DNA from: Rallus limicola
Lineage: Eukaryota > Chordata > Aves > Gruiformes > Rallidae
DNA length: 64,000 bases
Reading direction: 5' to 3'
Assembly (NCBI GenBank): GCA_022605955.1
Contig: JAKCOZ010000006.1
Location: 1,736,001-1,800,000 of the forward strand
Under the pieces are notes generated by a model that saw only the letters and a program-made list of their open reading frames with translations, was not told the origin of the DNA and ran no database searches. Position 1 is the first letter of the stretch. Each line of letters opens with the position of its first letter. A program made the position numbers and the translations under genes. Positions 11,054 through 21,468 of this stretch are shown here, one piece after another.

Positions 11054-11523
11054 GTGAAAGAAGAGAAAAAGCAGTAAGTAAGGGGTGCAAATAGCCAGTT
11101 GTGCGATGTTCAGGGAAAGACAGACTTGTGCAAGCTCACAGAGCTGGTAAGGAGCCATCAGTAGAGTTTATAAAATTAAAGTTAATCTTCTCCTTTCCCT
11201 TTTGTGCTCTCAGTCATGGGAACAGGTGGTGAAGGTGAACTACTCTTGGAAGCTGATGTCTGTCTAGGGATAAAGGATGTTAACTCATTTATATTGGTTT
11301 GGGCAGTCACAGCCAGTGTCATGCTGCATGGGGGCAGGGGGGGTTCGCCTTTATGTGCCCGTACCTGCAGTCAGTGTTTCTGCAGGGCTGATTTCCAGAG
11401 AATAGTTATGATTTACATGAACTCTATGGAAAATTTTTAGGAAGTAAGTGGCTCTCTGAGAAAAGTTGTGCAGACAACAATAGATACTCTTGCATGGAAG
11501 AGAATTGGGAGCATTCTTTGTTA

Positions 11524-11563
11524 AAAACTGGAGGTCCCTTGCAACCCCTAGGGTTCTGTGATT
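11524..11563 (+). mobile_element. Residual CR1 3' end, sense (unit 1)
   Basis: About 40 bp only (CTGGAGGTCCCTTGCAACCC..TTCTGTGATTCTG). Units 2 and 3 keep about 400 bp of the same CR1, so unit 1 lost about 720 bp here. Confidence 0.65.
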
Positions 11564-12682
11564 CTGTTGCAGGAATTGTCCTGAGAATTGTCCTATTACA
11601 CCATCCCATCCATGGAGGAGCAGGAGACACTTAGCAATGGCAGAAACGGATGTGTTGTGCTGGACTTCACAATAGGTCCTGAAGGTGAGCACCTGCAGCT
11701 TCTTCATTCCTTCAAGTTGAAGCAGGGATTGAAGAGCTTTGCAACCCGAGTCTGAGCACGCAGAACTCGGTAGGATCACAAACAGTTCCCTGGGGTCAAA
11801 AAACACCTTGCATCTGAGGCTTGAGAAGAACACAGCTGCCTGTAGCTTTTAAGACACTTTCTGTCCTTAAGCAGGGAATAATAATCATCTGGTGCACACT
11901 GGGCTTAAAGTGCTTTTTCCAAGCCTGCTCTAAAGCTGAGGGCACACTGGGCATTTGTGTTGGCAGTGTGAAGCGATAACAAAAACAAGCTGGCTGTGCC
12001 AAAGCATTGGGTATAACAAAGCTGGTAACACACCTTCTGCCCTCTCACACTGGTAAGGTCTTCACTAGTGTGCTGTTCTGGAGATGGGACAGAGCTAGGT
12101 GGCAAGGTGGGGAAAGGAGGAGGAGGAGTATAGCGGGAACGTGGGCCTTTTCCTGGACAAGTTGTGATGCTTTGGCTTGATTTGCAGGCCATGGATCAAT
12201 TTACTTGGAAGGAGAAGTAAATTAAGCTGAAGTCTGGAGGACATTGTAGATATCTGTAGGACAGAAGTGATTGTTTAGCCCGATGAGGAAGGTTGGTGGA
12301 GGTTTAAATAGGTCATTGATAGATCTGTGCTGTGTGGGGACGGTGCCCAGTGAGGATGGGCTTTACAGTCCTGGCTGTCTGCGGTGGCAGGGGGGACAGC
12401 TACCCAAACTCAAACCTGAGGGTTACACAGTTAACCTTGCAAGTTCCTGAGCCTGGAACTGGGTTTAGATGCTGCTTTGAGCCATGTGTTCAGCTCCCAG
12501 CTCCTGCACGGAGCGGCTTTGCCTCAAAGCTGTGTCGCCTCGTAGGCTTTTGCCTGTCGTTAGCAGGCGAGATGAAGTTGCCTTAGATGGAGCCTGGCCT
12601 AGAGATAAAACATCTTGTGGCCTGAAGAAAAGCCCTGAATGACTGGCAGGGATGAATGATGAAGGTAGACTGGACTCTGTAG

Positions 12683-12917
12683 GAGCACAGGAAGTTCCGC
12701 ACCAATCTGGGGAAGAACTTCTTCCCAGTGAGGGTGAGGGAGCCCTGGGACAGGCTGCCCAGGGGGGTGTGGAGTCTCCTTCTCTGGACAGATTCCAGCC
12801 CCATCTGTGTGACCCAAACCCTGTGTGACCTGTCCTAGGGAGCCTGCTTTTCAGGGGGGTTGGACCTGATGATCTCTGGAGGTCCCTTGCAACCCCTACG
12901 GTTCTGAGATTCTGTAT
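12683..12917 (+). mobile_element. CR1 3' end, sense, upstream of gene 1
   Basis: From AGCACAGGAAGTTCCGCACC to the 3' end about 270 bp before the CCAAT repeats. Equivalents at about 30581-30815 and 48482-48718. Confidence 0.75.
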
Positions 12918-13186
12918 CTTGGAAGCAGGGTGCTTGGTTCAAGGAATAAGCACCCAGAGATGGGATCTTGGGTGTTGAAGGTAAGGCCTTTTGTTCTGGT
13001 TGTGGGGTGTCAGGAGCAATGTGAAGTTTGGCTCTCCTGAGAGGTTTCTCCAAGGCGTGATGTGCTTGCTCTGCTCCTCACACAGGTGGGACACATTTCC
13101 AAGTCTGGCTGACAGGATTCAAATGAGAAAGAGCCTTGGAGTGACAGCGGATTTATCCAGTCAGAGTTCTGCCTGCCTCTGAGGGC

Positions 13187-13252
13187 ACCAATGAGGGCTC
13201 AGCACCAATGAGGGCTCAGCACCAATGAGGGCTCAGCGTGCCCGTGATGTCA
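13187..13252 (+). promoter_or_regulatory. Promoter of gene 1: 3 x 17-bp CCAAT repeats plus CRE-like site
   Basis: ACCAATGAGGGCTCAGC occurs three times head to tail (13187-13237), placing CCAAT boxes every 17 bp. TGATGTCA, one mismatch from the CRE palindrome, follows at 13245-13252. The block lies about 190-255 bp upstream of the ATG. No TATA box is evident. NF-Y and CREB/CREM/ATF factors bind such sites; their use here is inferred. Confidence 0.6.
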
Positions 13253-13440
13253 CCAAGGGTTGTGTGGTTGCTGGACAGGTGTGAGGGGCGCAGGGCAGTT
13301 GGCACTGGACACTGTAGTCTGTCAGTGTCACTGCAGACTGCGGCCTCGGCCATTGCCAGTCGGTGTGTCGATTGAGCCATTCCTGGAGATCTTGGAGCTC
13401 ACTGGTGACCGAGTGACAGAGTAGGACATCAGCCCAAGCC

Positions 13441-13729
13441 ATGGGGTGCTTCGGCACCCCCGTGCCTGATCTGATGCTAGCCTTGATGCTGGGGATGTAT
13501 ATCAGCTTCATCTCCACCTTTCCATGGGCCAGGAGGCTCAGGGTAAGGGAACGTTGCGGCGCACTGAGCCGTGCCGGGTCCTGACATGGGCTGGTGTCAG
13601 GGGGTGTGGGTGGCTGGGAGCTGCTCCCATGTCACGAACTGTCTGGGGGTCTTGCAGAGGCGTTGGAGGAGGAAGCGTGGGAAGAGGTGTTGGAGGAAGG
13701 GCCATGGACACAGCAAGGCGAGACTCAGG
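13441..13729 (+). CDS. Gene 1 exons 1-2: hydrophobic N-terminus and Arg-rich exon
   Basis: Exon 1 is 13441-13542 (34 codons, donor GTAAGG, phase 0). It encodes MGCFGTPVPD, then a Leu/Met/Ile-rich stretch of about 20 residues, then WARRLR. This looks like a signal peptide or signal anchor with a positive C-flank. Exon 2 is 13658-13729 (24 codons, phase 0/0) and reads RRWRRKRGKR..SKARLR. It resembles exon A (KRWRKRFGKSKARV) and is probably an ancient A-type exon. An in-frame TAG lies a few codons upstream of the ATG. Confidence 0.7.
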
Positions 13730-16700
13730 GTAGGTGACTCTGACTCCACACCACACTGTGCCGCACCACGTCATGACATAAAGCGGAGTTGTGGGGGCAT
13801 GGGGGACTGTGGCAGGGGCTGGGTGCTGCTCCACACTCACCCATGTTCTGGGGCTCTTACAGACATTTTGGAGGAAGAGGTTTGCAAAGACCCGGTCGGG
13901 AGTGTATCCTGAGCAGCCGAGCTGTGAGTGACCCCAGCACCGAGCGCCCTGCAAAGGGCTGACACCTCAAGGCAGCCCTGACACGGGGCTGTGCTGGGGG
14001 CTGCCAGACACTCACTCGATCTTGTCAATCATTAGGTTCTTCCCAAGAAACTGGAGGAACAGAGAAGCCGGTGGCACCTGAGACCATGTGGTGAGTGCTG
14101 GGGAGACCCCCAGCTCCTGCCCCAGACTCTCCACCTGTGCCCTACCTGTTTCGGGGTATCCCTGCCTGCCTGCCAGGGAGGGGCTGCTGCCCAGGGGTCC
14201 CACAGGAGGGCCCAGGCTGCAATTGGTCCCTTCTCTCTCCTCCTCTGCAGGGAGAAGGAGGAGATAGGGAGCGGGAAGCGCCTGTCACCGCGTGCCCCAC
14301 GGAGCTCCATGGGCTCCCCGGACTCCCTCTCGGACACCGGATCTGTGCGTTCGAACGCCTTCCCTGAGTCCAGCCCCAGGGAAGTGGAGCCTTCTGCCAG
14401 GCAACACAAGGTAGGTGCCTGTTACTCTCCACCACACTGCACTGCACCACATCATGACATGGAGTGGTGTGGGGGGAGCATGGGGGTCTGTAGCATAGGG
14501 CTGGGATCTGCTCCACACTCACCCATGTTCTGGGGCTCTTGCAGAACTGGTGGAAGAAAATGTTTGGGAAGAGCAAGGCGAGAGTCGATTCAGAGCAGCC
14601 AAGTGGTGAGTGATCCCAGCACCGAGAGCCCTGCAAAGGGCTGACACCTCAAGGCAGCCCTGACACGGGGTCTGTGCTGGGGGCTGCCAGACACTCACTC
14701 ACTCTTGCCAATCATTAGGTTCTTCTCAAGAAACCGGAGGCACAGAGAAGCCTGTGGCACCTGAGACCATGTAGTGAGTGCTGGGGAGACCCCCAGCTCC
14801 TGCCCCAGACTCTCCACCTGTGCCCTGGCTGTTTCGGGGTATCCCTGCCTGCCTGCCAGGGAGGGGCTGATGCTCAGGGGTCCCACTGGAGGGCCCAGGC
14901 TGCAATTGGTCCCTTCTCTCTCCTCCTTTGCAGGGAGAAGGAGGAGAAGGGGAGCGGGAAGTGCCCTTCCCCGCGTGCCCCACGGAGCTCCATGGGCACT
15001 TGGGACTCCCTCTCGGACACCGGGTCTGGGCTTCTCAACACGTTCCCTGATTCCAGCCCCAAGGAAGTGGAGCCTTCTGCCAGGCAACACAAGGTAGGTG
15101 CCTGTTACCCTCCACCACACTGCACTGCACCACTTTATGATATGGAGTGCTGTGGGGGGAGCATGGGGGTCTGTAGCATAGGGCTGGGAGCTGCTCCACA
15201 CTCACCCATGTTCTGGGGCTCTTGCAGAACTGGTGGAAGAAGATGTTTGGGAAGAGCAAGGCGAGAGTTGCTTCAGAGCAGCCAACTGGTGAGTGATCCC
15301 AGCACCGAGAGCCCTGCAAAGGGCTGACACCTCAAGGCAGCCCTGACACCGGGGCTGTGCTGGGGGCTGCCAGACACTCACTCACTCTTGTCAATCATCA
15401 GGTTCTTCCCAAGCAGCTGGGGGCAAAGAGAAGCCTTCATCGCCTGAGACCATGTGGTGAGTGCTGGGGAGACCCCCAGCTCCTGCCCCAGAATCTCCAC
15501 CTGTGCCCTGGCTGTTTCGGGGCATCCCTGCCTGCCTGCCAGAGAGGGGCTGCTGCCCAGGGGTCCCACAGGAGGGCCCAGGCTGCAATTGGTCCCTTCT
15601 CTCTCCTCCTCTGCAGGGAGAAGGAGGAGACAGGGAGCGGGAAGCGCCTGTCACCGCGTGCCCCACGGAGCTCCATGGGCTCCCTGGACTCCCTCTCGGA
15701 CAGCGGATCTGTGCATCTCAACACCTTCCCTGAGTCCAGCCCCAGGGAAGTGGAGCCTTCTGCCAGGCAACACAAGGTAGGTGCCTGTTACTCTCCACCA
15801 CACTGCACTGCACCACATCATGACATGGAGTGGTGTGGGGGGAGCATGGGGGTCTGTAGCATAGGGCTGGGAGCTGCTCCACACTCACCCATGTTCTGGG
15901 GCTCTTGCAGAACTGGTGGAAGAAAATGTTTGGGAAGAGCAAGGCGAGAGTCGATTCAGAGCAGCCAAGTGGTGAGTGATCCCAGCACCGAGCGCCCTGC
16001 AAAGGGCTGACACCTCAAGGCAGCCCTGACACTGGGGAAGTGCTGTGGGGTGCCAGACACTCACTCACTCTTGTCAATCATCAGGTTCTTCCCAAGCACC
16101 CAGAGGCACAGAGAAGCCCGTGGCACCTGAGACCATGTGGTGAGTGCTGGGGAGACCCCCAGCTCCTGGCCCAGAATCTCCACCTGTGCTCTGCCAGTTT
16201 CGGGGTATCCCTGCCTGCCTGCCAGGGAGGGGCTGCTGCCAAGGGGTCCCACAGGAGGGCCCAGGCATCAATTGGTCCCTTCTCTCTCCTCCTCTGCAGG
16301 GAGAGGGAGGAGACAGGGAGCGGGAAGCGCCTGTCACCACGTGCCCCACAGAGCTCCATGGGCTCTTTGGACTCTCTCTCGGACACCGGGTCTGGGCTTC
16401 TCAACACGTTCCCTGATTCCAACCCCAAGGAAGTGGAGCCTTCTGCCAGGACACACAAGGTAGGTGCCTGTTACTCTTCACCACACTGCACTGCACCACA
16501 TCATGACATGGAGTGGTGTGGGGGGAGCATGGGGGTCTGTAGCATAGGGCTGGGAGCTGCTCCACACTCACCCATGTTCTGGGGCTCTTGCAGAACTGGT
16601 GGAAGAAAATGTTTGGGAAGAGCAAGGCGGGAGTCGATTCAGAGCAGCCAAGTGGTGAGTGATCCCAGCACCGAGTGCCCTGCAAAGGGCTGACACCTCA

Positions 16701-19700
16701 AGGCAGGCATGACACCGGGGCTGTGCTAGGGGCTGTCAGACACTAACTTGGTCTTGTTCCTCATCAGGTTCTTCCCAAGCAGCTGGAGAAACAGGGAAGC
16801 CCGTGGCACCTGAGACCATGTGGTGAGTGCTGGGGAGACCCCCAGCTCCTGCCCCAGACTCTCCACCTGTGCCCTGCCCGTTTTGGGTGTCCCTGCCTGC
16901 CTGCCAGGGAGGGGCTGCTGCCCTGGGGTCCCCAAGGACGGCCCAGGCTGCAATTGGTCCCTTCTCTCTCCTCCTCTGCAGGGAGAAGGAGGAGACAGGG
17001 AGCGGGAAGTGCCCTTCCCCGTGTGCCCTGAGGAGCTCCATGGGCTCCCTGGGCTCCTTGTCAAAGCCCACGGCACCCGAGACCATGAGGTGAGTGCTGG
17101 GGAGACCCCCAGCTCCTGGCCCAGAATTTCCACCTGTGCCCTGACTGTTTTATGGTGTCCCTGCCTGCCTGCCAGGGAGGGACTGCTGCTCAGTTGTCCC
17201 AAAGGAGGGCCCAGGCTGCAATTGGTCCCTTCTCTCTCCTCCTCTGCAGGGAGAAGGAGGAGACAAGGAGTGGGAATCTCCTGTCCCCGCATGCCCCACG
17301 GAGCTCCATGGGCTCCCTGGGCTCATTTTTGGACAGCAGATCTGCCTGTCTCAATCCCTTCCCCGAGTCCAGCCCCAGCCAAGTGGAGCCTTCTTCCAAC
17401 CGAGTCAAAGTAGGTGCCTGTTACTCCCCACCACACTGCACTGCACCATGTCCTGACATGGAGTGGTGTGCTGTTGCAGTCCCCTTGTCCCAAAAAGGAC
17501 TTTAGCCAGGGCTGGAAGGGCAGGACCCCGCACGCCGGCTATGGATGCACACCAATATGGTTAAAAGCAATCACCCCATTTTATTCTGGCAAGCTGAAGC
17601 CTTTTATACTTTCACAGAAGACAGCAAGCTCACATGGATAGTTAGCTTTCACACAGATAGGTAGGGGCCTGAGATGGGGCGGGGGAAACCCAGCTGCACG
17701 GTATCCAGCTTCTGTTACCACTTTGGAATGTAAGGAGCTCTCCTCAGAGTCCTAGTTCTCATGCTTGTTAGCTTCTTATCAGAGCTATGGCTCAGAGCAG
17801 GTGCTCAAGCTGTTGCAGGGGAAAATGGCCTTGATCACTTAACCAGTCACCCACAGTGTGGAGCATGGGGGTCTGTAGCATAGGGCTGGGAGCTGCTCCA
17901 CACTCACCCACATTCTGGGGTTCTTGCAGAAGCGTTGGAGGAAGAGGGTTGGGAAGAGCAAGGCGAGAGTCCGTCTGGAGCAGCCGAGCGGTGAGTGATC
18001 CCTGCCCTGAGCACCTGGCAAAGGGCTGACAGCCCACGGCAGCTCTGACACCGGGGCTGTGCTGGGGGCTGCCAGACACTCACTTGGTCTCGTCCCTCAT
18101 CAGGTTCTTCCCAACCAACTGGAGGCACAGAGGAGCCTTCAGCAACCCAGGACATGTGGTGAGTGCTGGGGAGACCCCCAGCTCCTGGCCCAGACTCTCC
18201 ACCTGTGCCCTGCCCGTTTTGGGTGTCCCTGCCTGCCTGCCAGGGAGGGGCTGCTGCCCCGGGGTCCCACAGGAGGGCCCAGGCTGCCATTGGTCCCTTC
18301 TCTCTCGTCCTCTGCAGGGAGGAGGAGGAGGAGACAAGGAGCGGGAGGCGCCTGTCCTCTAGCGCCTCGCTGAGCCCCGCGGTCTCCGTGAACTCCTTGT
18401 TGGACGTGCTGTCCGCGTGCCTCGACCCCTTCCCCGAGTCCCGCCGCAGGGAAGTGGCCCCTTCTCGCAGACGAGTCAGGGTAGGTGCCTGTTACTCCCC
18501 ACCACGCTGCGCCCGGCTCCAGTCGCTCAGGATCCGGCGCGTCGCCGCCCTCTTAGCGAGGCGGCCGCGGCCCGTTCCGCCTCGTTCGTTCCCACAATCC
18601 TCCGCGAAGCGGAAAGGGGAAGGCGGCCGCCAATGAGCGGCCGCTTGGGCGGTGACGGCCCGCCCCGTTGTCAGCCTTGAAGGGTCGGCGCGGCGGGGCA
18701 GGTGCCGTGCGGGGCCTGGGCTGTGTGGAGCAGGTGCTGGGCACCCGCGGGAGGAATGGGAAGGGCGAGGCCGCTGCCGGGGCGCAAAGGCGCGTGGGGG
18801 GTGAGGAGGGGGCTGAGCAGCCGTGCGTGGGGGTAGGGAGAGAGGCAGCCCTGGGTGGGGTGTGGGGGGGAGGTGCTGAGCAGCCATGGGTGGCATAGGG
18901 TGCCTTGGGGGTTTCTGAGCACCCGTGGGTATAGGGGTAGGGGTGATAGGCACCTGTGGGTTTGGGAGGGTTCTGGGCACCCCTGAGTGGGGGGTAAGGT
19001 GCATGCTGTGAAGGTGTGTGGGGTGCTGAGCTCCTCCTGGGGTTGCATGAGGACTCCCAGAGGGGCAGGGTGGGTGGGTGCCCTCAAAGAAGGGGAAGGT
19101 AGCACCCCAAAGCCTCCTTCCCTGCTCCAGCCTCGTACAGCATGGGTGAGACGCGGGCGCACCCCGAACCCTCCATCGTTGAAGGTGGCTGAGGAGGAGG
19201 AGGAGGAAGACCCGGTGCACAGCCATGGTCTCCAGCACGGGCTGTGCCACGCAGCACCGGTAGCTGCAGGGCCACTTTCTGAGTGGCAGGAGTGGCAGCA
19301 GCTCCAGCGCCAGGTCGAGGCTTTGGGGTTGTGCATGGCACGTCAGCAGCCTGATGCCCAGCCCTGGGGAGCAGCACCTGGCTCGCACCAAGCCCGCCTG
19401 CCTTCACCATCCGGGATGTGAAATGGCTGGGGACCTGTCAGCCAGCCCACCCCCAGCAGCCCAGGTGTGGGGGGCAGCCGCACCCCCCTGGCCCCCGTTT
19501 TGTGGCAGCAGCACTGGGGAATTAAATCTGTTTCTGTCTGAAGGGCTTGTTTCTGTCTCTGCCATCAGGGGGAGGTGGAAGCTCAGGGGAGGGGATGCTT
19601 CTAGGGACAGATGGGTGTTTGCAGTCCAAAATGTCCCAAACTGGGAGCGGTTGGTGTACCCAAGCTGTGGCTCTGCTCTGCAACAGTTCTCCCCTGGGTT

Positions 19701-21468
19701 TCCACTCTGTGTCCTTCCCTGGGCTGTCCTGAAGCGTTTCCAGCAATGGTCACAGACTGCTCAGGGCTGGGAGGGGCCTCCAAGATCATCCAGTCCCACC
19801 CCCTGCCATGGGCACAGACACCTCTTCCCCAGCCCAGGCTGCTCAAGGTGCCACCCAGCCCGGCCCTGGACACCTCCAGGGATGGGGCAGCCACCATCTC
19901 CCTGGATCCCCCATGCCAGGGCCTCACCCCTCTCAGAGGGAAGAATTTCTTCCCAATATCCAATGTAAATCTGCCCCGTTTCAGTTTAAACCCATCCCTC
20001 TCATCCTGTCACTCCTGGCCCTTCTAAAATGTCCCTCCCCAGCTTTCCCGTAGGCCTTTCAGGGTCTGGAAGGTGCTGTAAGATCTCCCTGGAGCCTTCT
20101 CCTGGCTGCCCCAGCCCAACTCTCCCAGCCTGGCTTCATGGGAGAGGTGCTCCAGCCCTCTGATAATCTTTGTGGCCTCCTCTGGACCCGTTCCACCAGT
20201 CCCATGTGCTTCTTATGTTGGGGACCCCAGAACTGGACCCAGCACTCCAGGTGTGGTCTCTCGAGAAGAAGGGGACAGTGACCGGGAAGCGCCTGTCCCC
20301 ACGTGCCCCGGGGCGCTCCATGGGCTCCTGGGACTCCCTGTCGGACGGTGGATCCGTGAGTCTCAACGCCTTCCCCATGTCCAGCCCCAGGGAAGTGGAG
20401 CCTTCTCCCAGCCCACTCAAGGTAGGTTACTCTCCACCACACTGCGCTGCACCACCTCATGATATGGTGTGGAGGAATGGCTAGCTAACAGAGGCCACAT
20501 ACACATGGGCCAGTGGTCCGAGCTGGAATTTGGGAGGCATCGTACACAGCTAGTCTAGTTGCTGATATGAACTGGACGTGCTATTCTTGGATACCTGAGT
20601 TGCAGACAACAGGATGCCTCTCTGATTCAGGCGTGAGGAAAGGGGGATGGAGCTGACCACCGATGAAGAACTAAGGGCAGGACTGACCTTAAAAATAATA
20701 TCCACTAATGAGCTTGGCTTTTGCAATATGTAATGAGCTAATTAGAACTCTTATAAAAGATGACTGTAGTATTCAATAAATGGAGCTTGCTGATTACTTG
20801 CATGGAGTGTCCAAGTCTTCCCTCTGTCGCAACAATATGGAGTGGTGTGGGGGGAGCGTGGGGTCTGTAGCATAGGGCTGGGAGCTGCTCCACACTCAGC
20901 CTTGTTCTGGGTATCTTAGAGAAGTGTTGGATGAAGAGGTTTGGAAAGAGGATGGCGAGAGTCCGTCTGGAGCAGCCAAGTGGTGAGTGACCCTGGCAAC
21001 GAGCGCCCTGCAAAGGGCTGACACCCCATGCCAGCCCGGACACGGGGCTGTGCTGGGGGCTGCCAGACACTCATTCGTGTCTCGTCCCTCATCAGGTTCT
21101 TCCCAAGCAACTGGAGGTGTAGAGAAGCCTGCGGCACCCGAGACCATGTGGTGAGTGCTGGGGAGACCGCCAGCTCCTGTCTCAGCCTCAGCCTGTGCCC
21201 TGTCCTTGCCCACATTGGGCAGCCCTGCCTGCTGGCTGGGGAGGAGCGGGGTCCCACCAGAGAGGCCAAGCTGCAATTGGGTTTGTTCTCGCTCCTACAC
21301 TAAAGGGAGAAGGAGGAGACAATGAGCATGAGGTGCCTGTCCCCATGTGCTCTGCTGGGCTCCATGGTCTCCCTGGGCTCTCTCTTGGATGGCATATCTG
21401 CATCTCTTGACTCCTTTTGTTTCCCCCTCATTGTTAGATTTTTTCCTGATCCCTGTCCTTGTTTATAA
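13441..21468 (+). CDS. Gene 1: cassette-repeat gene with 6 cassettes; probably interrupted
   Basis: ATG at 13441 has a strong Kozak context (G at -3, G at +4). Exons: 13441-13542, 13658-13729, then six A-B-C cassettes between 13863 and 18480, optional exon 20251-20421, terminal exons 20922-20982, 21096-21150, 21306-21468 (TAA). Without the optional exon the model is about 739 codons. Exon B of cassette 2 (14719-14773) ends in TA instead of TG. Spliced to the leading G of exon C this makes TAG at about residue 189, and the donor also loses its -1 G. The copy is therefore probably truncated unless that junction is skipped. The C-terminus is ERV-derived, as in gene 0. Product: N-terminal hydrophobic segment, Arg-rich linker, Ser/Pro-rich 92-residue repeats. 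Function unknown. Confidence 0.7.
13863..14410 (+). repeat. Gene 1 cassette 1
   Basis: A0 13863-13923 (TFWRKRFAKT.., last base T so the split codon is Cys), B 14036-14090, C 14251-14410. A0 is the most diverged A exon of the array and heads it in all three complete genes. The acceptor of B is ATTAG rather than ATCAG. Confidence 0.65.
14545..15093 (+). repeat. Gene 1 cassette 2, junction stop
   Basis: A 14545-14605 (NWWKKMFGKSKARV), B 14719-14773, C 14934-15093. The last base of exon B is A (position 14773) where every other B exon has G. The codon split across B and C therefore becomes TAG. Confidence 0.65.
15228..15776 (+). repeat. Gene 1 cassette 3
   Basis: A 15228-15288 (..KARVASEQPTG), B 15402-15456 (GSSQAAGGKEKPSSPETM), C 15617-15776 (SLDSLSDSGSV). 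It starts exactly 683 bp after the previous A exon. Confidence 0.65.
15911..16459 (+). repeat. Gene 1 cassette 4
   Basis: A 15911-15971, B 16085-16139 (GSSQAPRGTEKPVAPETM), C 16300-16459 (SLDSLSDTGSGLLNTFPDS). Exact 683-bp step; all splice sites intact. Confidence 0.65.
16594..17409 (+). repeat. Gene 1 cassette 5 with chimeric C/B exon
   Basis: A 16594-16654, B 16768-16822, chimeric exon 16982-17089 (108 nt: first half of exon C fused to the last third of exon B), then full exon C 17250-17409. The chimera begins and ends at phase 2, so the frame continues and this cassette encodes 128 codons instead of 92. Confidence 0.65.
17472..17855 (-). mobile_element. Solo LTR, 384 bp, intron of gene 1
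   Basis: Read on the minus strand it starts TGTGGGTGACTGG, has a TATA-like GTATAAAAGG, an AATAAA signal, and ends CTGCAACA. On the plus strand it is flanked by GTGTG on both sides (17466-17470 and 17856-17860), a 5-bp target duplication of the cassette intron. It is inserted antisense between exon C of cassette 5 and exon A of cassette 6. Confidence 0.7.
17930..18480 (+). repeat. Gene 1 cassette 6 (last, basic A plus C-variant)
   Basis: A 17930-17990 (KRWRKRVGKSKARVRLEQPSG), B 18104-18158, C-variant 18318-18480 (54 codons). It is almost identical to positions 1-531 of gene 0. The intron before exon A contains the solo LTR. Confidence 0.65.
18425..18810. promoter_or_regulatory. CpG island with CCAAT and GC boxes (unit 2)
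   Basis: Same element as at 475-860; CCAAT at 18630-18634. Confidence 0.6.
18511..19733 (+). other. Inserted CpG-island transcription module (unit 2)
   Basis: As in unit 1 with a shorter (GAG)n run; ATTAAA at 19521-19526. It includes about 70 bp before the CR1 (around 19560-19650) that unit 1 lacks. Confidence 0.45.
19734..20250 (-). mobile_element. CR1 fragment, antisense (unit 2)
   Basis: Same insertion as at 1711-2225, full length. Confidence 0.8.
20251..20421 (+). other. Orphan exon C'' (gene 1)
   Basis: Same arrangement as at 2226-2396: CCAG in CR1 immediately before GTGTGG, 57 codons open, donor GTAGGTT at 20422. Confidence 0.45.
20922..21468 (+). repeat. Gene 1 terminal A-B-C set
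   Basis: A 20922-20982, B 21096-21150, C 21306-21468 with the ERV-derived tail and TAA 21466-21468. Same breakpoint as in gene 0. Confidence 0.55.

Larger units (their letters stand above)
11064..13186. other. Spacer before gene 1 promoter
   Basis: Contains the CR1 pieces listed separately; otherwise no gene is seen. Equivalent stretches are 28255-31085 and 46327-48986. Confidence 0.45.

Noticed and set aside
14545..14605. Relation of the WWKK..KSK exon A to the PRR15 family (WWK near the N-terminus)
   Set aside because: Only a three- to four-residue resemblance; the rest of the cassette does not fit.
15357..16010. 217-codon plus-strand frames covering a whole cassette as single-exon genes
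   Set aside because: They read exons A and B in the wrong frame and cross strong GT-AG sites. The spliced, phase-coherent model explains all copies better.
13863..18480. CRISPR-like or satellite array
   Set aside because: The repeats are 683-bp units with exon/intron structure in a eukaryotic genome.
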